Source of the DNA: an uncultured Ruminococcus sp.
GTDB taxonomy: Bacteria > Bacillota > Clostridia > Oscillospirales > Acutalibacteraceae
Reading direction: 5' to 3'
Length of the DNA: 22,477 nt
Assembly: GCA_902773045.1 (NCBI GenBank)
Contig: CACYDE010000310.1
Coordinates: 1-22,477 of the forward strand
A program made the position numbers and the translations under genes. The notes beneath the pieces are model-generated. The model was not told the DNA's origin. It did no database searches and saw nothing but the letters and a program-made list of their open reading frames with translations. The first letter of the stretch is position 1, and the number at the start of each line of letters is the position of its first letter. Shown one piece after another: positions 7,358 through 14,700 of this stretch.

Positions 7358-8895
7358 TAATTAACTACTGTTCCGTTAATATCAACTATGTTACCGTTTT
7401 CGATCCTGAAAACATCCCACCACTCGCCGCTTACGTTACTCGGCACCTGAATTACCATAGGCTGTGAATCGGGTGACATATAGACCTTAACGATCGCTCC
7501 GGAAGTAATAAGACTTCCGTCGCTTGAATATTTATGAACTCGGTAAGTATAAGAACCGTCGATATCATTGATCGTAATGGTTTCGGGACCGTAGCCTGTT
7601 GTGTCGTCAACATCAAGCTGAGCCACCACACCGGACTCGGAAACAGCCTGTTTGTTCGAGAAATAAATATTTACATCAGTTCCGTCGGAGGAAGTTCCTT
7701 CAAGATGTGAATCGAGATCACGAGGAGAAGTTCCCCATTCAAGAACAATTCTTATCGTTCCGGAGCTGAGAACAGGTGAAATAATAAAATTCTGTTCAAG
7801 TTCAGCGACAGGAAGAGCTGTAATATTAAAGAACTCCTTGCTGTAACCGCCTGCCGAAATTTCAACGGTATAATCTCCCGGATCAAGATACATCGAATAT
7901 TCACCGCCGGAATTTGTATCGGTTGAACCGTAAGATGCTCCGACTCTGACATTCCAGCCTGTACGGAAAGTAAGTGATGCGCGGCTCACAGGCGCGGCAG
8001 TAGTCGCACTCACTACAACTCCAGAAATATGAACACGTTCCGAAACGATCGTGCTTGCCAAAGGAACAACGACATTATAGGAATCTCTTCCGATGATCCT
8101 GCCGTTTTCGTCACACGCAACGGTAAATTTACAGTTCGAAAAATCAAACTTCAAAACATTTGTCTCGTGAGATTTGTCATATTCCTGAATCAGGTTCGTG
8201 ATACCTCTGCTTTTCAGCTTGTCAAGCGAAACGCCTGTCGAAACGCCCGAGATCAGAAGTTCAAGATCATTGACGTGAATTTCCGTCGGTCTGACCGAAT
8301 CAAGCGGACGGTGAGTGCTTTCATTCAAAATATTTCCGGTTTTCTCATTTTGAATATAATGGAAATCAATATCAAGATTGAGATATTTTACCGTATAAAG
8401 ATTGGATTCAAAAGTCTCGTTTTCAAGTGTATAAGTCTTGGAGTATGTGTCGTAGGAATATGTGTTGAAAATCTTGAGAAGACTTTCGTTGAAAGTTCCC
8501 GCATTTTCTGCTTCGACCGCTACGTCATTTTTAACCTCTAAGCCCTCGTTCTGTTCGCCAAGGTAAGACGCAAGAAGATTCTTGATCCTGTCGGATTTTA
8601 CTTTTCCGTCAGCCCTCTGAAGAATGGAGATAGCGTCCGAAAGCTTTCCCTGTTTGTGATAGATCATAGCGATCTGATAATAAGGTTCTTCCTGAGTGTC
8701 ATCAGCTTTGAGAGCATTCTCGTAGAAAGTAATTGCTTTGTCATATTCTCCTGCGTCAAAAAAACTTTTAGCCTGAGTGATATTCTGTGTATAAACATCT
8801 TCCTCCGGCTGAGAAACAAGAAAAAGCAGCGCACCTGCGAGTCCCAACAATAAAACAACTATAGGTATTGTAGCTATCAACAATTTTTTCTTCAT
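7357..8895 (-). CDS. Membrane-anchored TPR protein with carboxypeptidase-regulatory and YfaP-like domains
   Basis: A 512-residue protein with a signal-anchor helix at residues ~5-27 (KKK before it, acidic after it), so most of it should be outside the membrane. Residues ~35-110 form about two TPRs (AKSFFDAGEYDKAITFYENA; YYQIAMIYHKQGKLSDAISI). Residues ~135-285 are an unrecognised domain. Residues ~288-362 match a carboxypeptidase regulatory-like beta sandwich (VHISGVVVSA, GEYSMYLDPGDYTVEISAGGY). Residues ~379-505 carry the LEWGTSPRDLDSHLEG signature of DUF2135/YfaP-like beta domains found in many Gram-positive surface proteins. The ribosome site is strong (AAAAGGAGG, 8903-8908 core). It overlaps the FHA gene by one base and follows a 157-base gap. 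A scaffold role on the outer face of the secretion machine is inferred from location; no enzyme motif is visible. Confidence 0.85.
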   Translation of the reverse strand: MKKKLLIATIPIVVLLLGLAGALLFLVSQPEEDVYTQNITQAKSFFDAGEYDKAITFYENALKADDTQEEPYYQIAMIYHKQGKLSDAISILQRADGKVKSDRIKNLLASYLGEQNEGLEVKNDVAVEAENAGTFNESLLKIFNTYSYDTYSKTYTLENETFESNLYTVKYLNLDIDFHYIQNEKTGNILNESTHRPLDSVRPTEIHVNDLELLISGVSTGVSLDKLKSRGITNLIQEYDKSHETNVLKFDFSNCKFTVACDENGRIIGRDSYNVVVPLASTIVSERVHISGVVVSATTAAPVSRASLTFRTGWNVRVGASYGSTDTNSGGEYSMYLDPGDYTVEISAGGYSKEFFNITALPVAELEQNFIISPVLSSGTIRIVLEWGTSPRDLDSHLEGTSSDGTDVNIYFSNKQAVSESGVVAQLDVDDTTGYGPETITINDIDGSYTYRVHKYSSDGSLITSGAIVKVYMSPDSQPMVIQVPSNVSGEWWDVFRIENGNIVDINGTVVN

Positions 8896-8954
8896 TTCAA
8901 ATCCTCCTTTTATGCTATAAAAAAATATTGTTTAAAAACTTTGTTCATACGGTT

Positions 8955-8973
8955 TGAAATGTAATTCATTTCA
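8955..8973. repeat. Short inverted repeat upstream of the TPR gene
   Basis: TGAAATG and CATTTCA, 7-base perfect inverted arms separated by 5 bases, lie about 60 bases before the TPR-gene start in the only sizeable gap of the operon (8896-9052). The arms and spacing would suit a dimeric repressor site, but it could be chance in AT-rich DNA. I see no convincing -35/-10 pair beside it. Confidence 0.3.
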
Positions 8974-9052
8974 CAATTTTCTCCGCTTTCAGCTTCGAAA
9001 AAGACTCCTTCTGACTTATAAGAGGCATATATTCTCCGCAATTTTACAATAC

Positions 9053-9583
9053 CTATACTATAAGAAGCAGCATAAGACATATAATAAGCGCAAGACAAAC
9101 CGCAACCATCATAAGAAGCTTATTGGTCAGATTCATGCCTTTTAACATACTGTATATTTCGTCAAGTCCCGGAACCATGCTGTTCTCATAGGAATAAACC
9201 TCATAGGTAACTCCTGGACGGGTGTAGCTTGTGTAAACCTTTTCAAGCTTGGGCGTTTTCCCGTAAAAGCCACGCTCCTGTGGTTTCGGATAAAATCCCG
9301 GGAAATAATTCGCTCCCGAACCGTCGGAGGAAAAACCCTGAACAGGATCTCTCCGCGAATAATCGCCGTACATATTTACAGAACGGACATTATCACGGTA
9401 ATACTGTCCCGGCTCAGCATTGACAGCAGGATAGCCACGGGAAAATCCGGCTGTCGAAAAAGTGGGCGAAGCTCCTTCGTAAACAGGAAGCGTTTTCGTT
9501 TCGCCGACATAAAACTTGTGACCGCAATAATTACACTCCAACATTCCGTTGGTAACAAAACATTTGCAATTCGGACAAATCAT
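9053..9583 (-). CDS. Zinc-ribbon protein with C-terminal membrane anchor
   Basis: A 176-residue protein from the ATG at 9583. An upstream in-frame ATG at 9598 is rejected because it lies within the ribosome site (GGGGGGAG, 5 bases before the chosen ATG). The N-terminus is a zinc ribbon: CPNC (C3, C6) and CNYCGH (C17, C20). Residues ~30-130 are a low-complexity linker rich in Tyr, Gly, Pro, Ser and Arg, probably disordered. The last ~23 residues are a membrane helix (LLMMVAVCLALIICLMLLLIV) at the very end. It is therefore tail-anchored, with the ribbon and linker in the cytoplasm. The start overlaps the stop of the 43-residue gene by ATGA. Zinc-ribbon membrane proteins of this design accompany kinases and secretion genes in clostridia; its role here is unknown. 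Confidence 0.8.
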   Translation of the reverse strand: MICPNCKCFVTNGMLECNYCGHKFYVGETKTLPVYEGASPTFSTAGFSRGYPAVNAEPGQYYRDNVRSVNMYGDYSRRDPVQGFSSDGSGANYFPGFYPKPQERGFYGKTPKLEKVYTSYTRPGVTYEVYSYENSMVPGLDEIYSMLKGMNLTNKLLMMVAVCLALIICLMLLLIV

Positions 9584-9711
9584 TTCTTCTCCCCCCATTC
9601 AGCGTTGAATTCTTTCATTTTCTCGTGAAGAACGACCTGAGTAACAGCCATAACTGCAACTCCGATAAGGATCAGCAAAATTCCAAAGATGATCTTAACT
9701 GCCGAATTCAT
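9580..9711 (-). CDS. 43-residue single-helix membrane microprotein
   Basis: A small gene between the kinase and zinc-ribbon genes. The reading MNSAVKIIFGILLILIGVAV then MAVTQ gives one membrane helix (residues ~5-24), followed by a charged amphipathic tail (VVLHEKMKEFNAEWGEKK). The start is 11 bases after the kinase stop and has a G-run ribosome site (GGGGGGAT) 4 bases upstream. The TGA overlaps the ATG of the next gene, and its last codons form that gene's ribosome site, which is strong evidence of translation. No family is recognised. It could be a small subunit of the secretion complex or a kinase modulator. The membrane, ribosome-site and overlap evidence make it credible despite its size. 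Confidence 0.72.
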   Translation of the reverse strand: MNSAVKIIFGILLILIGVAVMAVTQVVLHEKMKEFNAEWGEKK

Positions 9712-9722
9712 AGCTATCCCCC

Positions 9723-11606
9723 CTACCATGCTGCAGAGCAGTGTTTTGAATAAAGCTGCTGCATTATTTCAAGCTCGCCGCCGACAGAATTTTTTTCCGC
9801 GGATGAAAGTTTCAGATACGCTGAATGCGCTCTTTCACAGTATCCCGAAACGGCAGGATCGGAAAAATAATCTCCCGCGATCGACAGCTGAACAAGTACT
9901 CTGAAAACCTCTCCGTGGAGAGAAAGATATTCATTCAGAACCTTGATACATTCCGACGAACGACCGAGTAATCTGTAGGTTTGAGCGAGATTGATAACAT
10001 CGTCCTGAGTCGGATAATACTTTTTATTGATCGTTTCATAAGCTGTACATGCCTTCGACAACGACTGAGCGTCGCTGAAAGAACGTTTATTTGCGGCCAT
10101 GAGCGAAGCCGAACCCAATCTTCTCAGAACACTTACATTTTCCTTTATAGATAAAGCTTCATCAAAAGCTGCTGCCGCATGCTCCGGATCACCCGACGAA
10201 AGACAAATATCTCCTTTGAGGATATATGCCGTATATCGGTTTTCCTGATCGGGCTGTGATGAAAGACACATTTCAACCTTTGAAAGAGCCTCTGAATAAT
10301 TCCTGTTTTTATAATTTAATTCTGCTTCAACAAGAAACAAAACAGACGAATTCGGATTTTTTTCACGGAAAGCTTCTATAAATTTATTCGCCTCATCGAA
10401 CTCTCCGTTTAGTATCAGTGAAAAGGTATAATCCCTGTAATATAACTCGCTTTCGCTTCCGAGATCCACATTTTCAACTGCGCTTGCATAATATTTTGAA
10501 GCATTTGAATAGTCTTCGTCGTTGAAAAAGCAGTCTCCTATGCTGTGAAGTATCTGCGCCTTAGTTTTTGCGTCAATAACAGATGAATAGCTTCTGTTAT
10601 TGAGTATAGATGTTCCTAAATCAACCGTTTCCTCTGTGTTTCCGGAATTATTTGCCGAAACGAACTTGCTGTAATCCTCGCTGTAATTGTTTATCAGATT
10701 ATCCCTGTATCCGCTGTAAACGAGGACTATTCCGATGAAAACAAATATCACCGCCGTAACGGAAGAGGCTATCTGAAGAAGAATATATTTTTTATAGCGT
10801 GAATCTTGTTTTCTGATATCATCAAGCGCTTTGAGAACCTTTGAAGCGCTGCGGAATCTTCGATCTCTGTCACGGATCATCATTTTTTCAATAATACTGA
10901 CGAACGCCTCGGAATAACTAAGATTATAACGGGAAAGCGCCGGCTGCGCTTCATTTCTGACATTAGGCTTTACCCCGGTCATTATATGATAAAAAGCCGC
11001 GCCGAGACTATAGACATCGGTTCTCTCATCAAGCGCAACGCATTTCGATTTATCTCCGTAAAGAGTCCACTGAACGTTATAAAACTGTTCCGGCGAACAA
11101 TAGTCCTCACTGAAACCTTTAACACTGTCATTGCTGAAAAGGGAAATACCAAAATCAATGAGACACACATTTCCCTCGGCAGTTATTATTATATTTCCGG
11201 GCTTTATATCGGTGTGATATATAGGTATAGGCTGAGTGTGAAGGTATTCAAGAACCTCACAAAGCTGTTTGAGCCATTTGATAAGCTGGCTCTCTTCGAA
11301 AACGTATCCGTTTGATATGTAATAATCAAAATCATGACCGTTAATATAATCTATCACCGTATAAACACTGCCCTCAAATTCAAAAAAATCATAGACCTGA
11401 GGAAGATAAGGGTGATGAAGACCTTTTAAAATATCAACTTCATTTCTTATCAAAGCCGCATTATTGATGTGACCTTTGAGCTTTTTCATCACTATATATT
11501 TCTGAAGCCTGATGTGATAAGCGAGGTAAACGACTCCCATTCCGCCCTTTCCTATTTCATTGACAATCTGATATGTATTGTCAATAACAAGGCCGTCATA
11601 AAGCAT
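9723..11606 (-). CDS. Transmembrane Ser/Thr protein kinase with C-terminal TPR repeats
   Basis: A 627-residue PknB-like (Hanks-type) kinase. Numbered from the ATG at 11606, residues ~13-265 are the kinase: glycine loop GKGGMGVVY (19-27), ATP lysine K41, alphaC Glu56, catalytic loop HTDIKPGN (H131, D133, K135, N138), DFG 151-153 and SPEQF 171-175. The catalytic residues are present, but HTD replaces HRD. A membrane helix spans ~276-298 after KKYILL. Residues ~310-627 carry about five TPR repeats (for example ALSKVEMCLSSQP; HAAAAFDEALSIKE) that should lie outside the cell. PASTA repeats are absent. The start is chosen because GGGGGTGA lies 7 bases upstream; an in-frame ATG at 11639 sits inside an inverted repeat and lacks a site. 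It heads the operon and may phosphorylate ligands for the FHA domains downstream. Confidence 0.92.
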   Translation of the reverse strand: MLYDGLVIDNTYQIVNEIGKGGMGVVYLAYHIRLQKYIVMKKLKGHINNAALIRNEVDILKGLHHPYLPQVYDFFEFEGSVYTVIDYINGHDFDYYISNGYVFEESQLIKWLKQLCEVLEYLHTQPIPIYHTDIKPGNIIITAEGNVCLIDFGISLFSNDSVKGFSEDYCSPEQFYNVQWTLYGDKSKCVALDERTDVYSLGAAFYHIMTGVKPNVRNEAQPALSRYNLSYSEAFVSIIEKMMIRDRDRRFRSASKVLKALDDIRKQDSRYKKYILLQIASSVTAVIFVFIGIVLVYSGYRDNLINNYSEDYSKFVSANNSGNTEETVDLGTSILNNRSYSSVIDAKTKAQILHSIGDCFFNDEDYSNASKYYASAVENVDLGSESELYYRDYTFSLILNGEFDEANKFIEAFREKNPNSSVLFLVEAELNYKNRNYSEALSKVEMCLSSQPDQENRYTAYILKGDICLSSGDPEHAAAAFDEALSIKENVSVLRRLGSASLMAANKRSFSDAQSLSKACTAYETINKKYYPTQDDVINLAQTYRLLGRSSECIKVLNEYLSLHGEVFRVLVQLSIAGDYFSDPAVSGYCERAHSAYLKLSSAEKNSVGGELEIMQQLYSKHCSAAW

Positions 11607-11608
11607 TT

Positions 11609-11618
11609 CCTCACCCCC
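11609..11618 (-). promoter_or_regulatory. Ribosome binding site deciding the kinase start
   Basis: On the coding strand this reads GGGGGTGAGG, with GGGGGTGA matching seven of eight bases of the consensus GGAGGTGA. The G-run ends 7 bases before the ATG at 11606. It lies inside the frame of any longer version of the protein, which argues for the shorter one. Confidence 0.65.
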
Positions 11619-11635
11619 ACAAATATATATCTTCA

Positions 11636-11687
11636 TCATCTTTTAAAACCCTGCTGACCAAAGGATCGGTAAAATTTTAAAAGATGA
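11636..11687. repeat. 13-base perfect inverted repeat in the kinase leader
   Basis: TCATCTTTTAAAA (11636-11648) and its exact complement TTTTAAAAGATGA (11675-11687) flank a 26-base spacer. Each arm contains the palindrome TTTTAAAA, and the two palindromes are centred 34 bases apart. It sits between the upstream terminator and the kinase ribosome site, so it should lie within or beside the operon promoter. It may be a paired operator or form a leader-RNA hairpin. I could not define a convincing -35/-10 pair; TAAAAT inside the arm is only a weak candidate. Confidence 0.6.
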
Positions 11688-11697
11688 CGGTAGAAAG

Positions 11698-11731
11698 AAG
11701 GCACACTCTCACCTTTGGGAAAGTGTGCCTT
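11698..11731 (-). terminator. Hairpin terminator after the giant Ig-repeat gene
   Basis: On the minus strand AAGGCACACTTTC pairs with GAGAGTGTGCCTT (13 pairs, one G-T wobble) around an 8-base loop, followed by the pyrimidine run CTTTCT. It lies 25 bases after the stop at 11757. The plus strand also has a T-rich tail (TTCTTT), so it could work in both directions. It separates the giant gene from the kinase operon. Confidence 0.8.
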
Positions 11732-11756
11732 TTCTTTAATTATCCGTCAATCGGAA

Positions 11757-14700
11757 TTAAGCGGCATTCCCTTTGCTGCGCTTTTTCTTGATCAAAACGA
11801 TCGGAATAACGATCAGAGCAAGAATCAATGCAAGCAGTCCGAAGAACAAAGGCTTGTTCGCCCAAAGAAGCATTAGCCATGTTGCGGACAAAATATAATC
11901 AAGAATTGATTTTTTGCTTGAATTTCCTGCGAGATCCTTAACTGTGACATTGAGAGACTGCGGAGTAAGGTCAACGTTTGCTCTTGTCGTGATGACAGTC
12001 ACCAGTTCACCCGGGTTTTCATCCGAAACCTCAAGATCTGTCAGCAGTTCATCATTAAGTCTGATTTCAAGATTATTGGGATCAATGTAAAGATCTTCAC
12101 ATACTATCTTGACATCAATGCTGTCCTCTTCATAAATCTGCTTGTCCTCTTCAAGGCCGTAAATCGTTATCATCGGAGCAGTTTTGTCGATAACAAACGA
12201 TACAGGCTTGGAGCGGCTTGTGTTTGCTTCAAGAAGAGATTTTCCGAGAGTTGATCTGTTGTTGACATTATGCTTTCCTTCGTCGGTCGAGGAGAACGTC
12301 AATGTATAAACACCCTCTTCAACAAAGTTCGACGATTTTACGGTGTAATCATAACGATGCCATGAACCGGAATCGGAAGCTTCCTGGAAAGTATACTGAT
12401 TTCCCTCTTCAAGTTCTGTTTCATTTTCACCGTTAAGCGTCATTGAAACACCGTGTGAAGTAAGCTTATTAACATTGATCTCGGAGAACATAACATCACG
12501 TTCCTGATTTGTATAACCCATCTCGACAAGCTTCTTGGTGTCGTCATTTCCGTAAATAAAGGTCGAACCGAAACGGTTAACCGAGAAGAGTACCGAATCC
12601 TCGGAAATATTTCCCGCAAGGTCTGTATATCTTGCTTTCAGAGAATAAATACCGTCATTTTCTTCGATTTTCGGGAAGTCATCGTATGTTACCTTCATGT
12701 GTGTGTCGGTAATCATCGACGAAGTATAAGTCAAAGCCGAATTCTCATTGTTTCCTCTGATATCGACCTTCTTAAGTTCGATCAGTCCTTCTGTGTAGAG
12801 ATTCGAACTTCCCGGAGCTTTAAAGTTATTATCCTCAAAGTCTATCATCGGGATAACGGAATTAGCGTTTGCGGAATTATCTTCTATGTTGGAGATCTCA
12901 ACTACAGGAGCGGTCTTGTCGACATAGAATTCCGGAACATTTACTGTCTGAGCGGTATTTCCCGCAAGATCAACAAAGTCCACAAGGAAGGAATACAGAC
13001 CGTCTTCGGTGAACGAAACAGTTGAAATTCTGTTATCACCCGAACTCTGCCACTCCGACAAAGCGAAGCTGCTTGACGAGGATGTTTCGGCCTTGAACTC
13101 GGCTTTGACATCTGCGCTGTTGAAGTTATGCTCAACGATCGTTACTGTTGCCGTTCTGTCTGCTTTGTAATAATTTCCGTTCTGAGAGGAGTTATTATCA
13201 AATACAACAGATATCGTCGGGAAAGTCTGATCCATCGTAAACTTATGCTGAACGATTTCATTTGCCGGATTTTCTGCGAGATCCTTGAACGAAATGTCAA
13301 ATGTGTAATCACCGTCATCATGATATCTGACTTTAGCGATATGCTTAGTCTGATCGGGATCTTCCCTGTTCTCAACAGTCTCCCAAGCCGAAAGACTCGG
13401 AATGCTTGAGAATGTATTGGTGATAACCGCAACTACATCAGACGCACTGAAGTTTCTTTCGGTTATCGTGATGGTTGCCGTTCTGTCTGCATTGAAATAC
13501 TGCGTACCGTTATATTCTTTAGCAGAGTTGTTATCGTATTCAACGGTGATGGAAGGAGCTGTTTTGTCAATGCTGAATGTGATCTGTTCCTCGCTTATAT
13601 TTCCTGCTCGGTCAGTCAGCTTGACCCAAACAACGATTCCGTTGCTGTTGTTTTCGATATTCAAAGTCCTGCTCATCTTGGTTGCAATATTCTTTTGATT
13701 ACTGTCGATCGTCCAGCCGTTAAGGTTATTTTCATTGGCTTTGTTGCTTGTCAAAATAACATTGCCTTCCGAATTATTGGCGGTGTCAAAAGGCGACGTA
13801 ACCGAATATTCGATCTTCTTTATGCCTGCATAATCATCCTTTACCGTGACCTTAAGAGCCACGTCATCGGCATAAAGATCAAGACCGTCGGCGTCCTTAT
13901 AGCTCTTCTGATCGATATTAAATGTAATATGATCGGCTTCATTGTTGTGGTGATCCACACTTTCAACGATGAGATCCTCGGGTCGATAATCTGTTTCGCC
14001 GTGCTTTTCGTCTCTGCCGTTTCCGACTTTATCTGCTGCGAAAGCGTAAATCTCACCCTTAAAGCCTGCTTCGATCGTAAATTGTGCATTATTATTGCTG
14101 TCAACGTCATGCCATTCACGAATTTCGCCCTCGGAGTCGATCGGAATTCTGACAAGACAGATCGACTGAACGCCCGAGCCTTCTCCGTCATCGGCAGAAA
14201 CAGTAACAAATGTTCTTTCCTGGAAGAAATAGCCGTAATCCATGATTTGGAACGCTGCGTCCTTAGCCGGACTTCCGTCCGATTGATCCACCCAAGCCGG
14301 ATCGCCGTTATCGTTTGTGCTGTCACCGGCAAATTCAAAAGCGGTGATCTTTGGAGTACCCTTATCGATCATAAATGTGTAGTCTGTGGATTCCGACTCG
14401 CCGTTGTTTCCGGTCGCCTTAACGGTAAACGTATGTTCGCCGTCATTAAGAGGACCGCTAAGCTTTGCGGAATCGAAATTACCATTCATGTCATCAACAG
14501 GAGTATCTCCGCCAAGCTGGCTTTCCGAACCTGTATAGGTCATGAAATTAAACTCGTAGTATCCCGGATATGACTCAACATGATACTCGATATTGTCTGC
14601 AAAACTCGTTACATTCCTGTCATCGAGTTGGAGTTCAACCTTATGAAGCTTTGTCTTCGCCGCCGAAGCGCCGAAATCAAAGTTCAGGTGACCCGAATAC

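Noticed and set aside
8910..9098. 62-codon minus-strand frame filling the gap before the TPR gene
   Set aside because: It starts inside the membrane helix of the zinc-ribbon gene in another frame, has no ribosome site and no hydrophobic or domain pattern. The gap is better read as non-coding.
9584..9598. Upstream in-frame ATG for the zinc-ribbon protein
   Set aside because: Its codons are the G-run ribosome site for the ATG at 9583, and that later ATG overlaps the preceding stop.
11607..11639. Upstream in-frame ATGs for the kinase
   Set aside because: The added residues come from the ribosome site and the inverted repeat; no ribosome site precedes them.
13695..14573. 292-codon open frame on the plus strand inside the giant gene
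   Set aside because: It lies wholly antisense to a well-supported repeat protein, has no ribosome site or domain pattern, and arises from the codon bias of the opposite strand. The same applies to plus-strand frames at 15321-15968 and 18696-19376.
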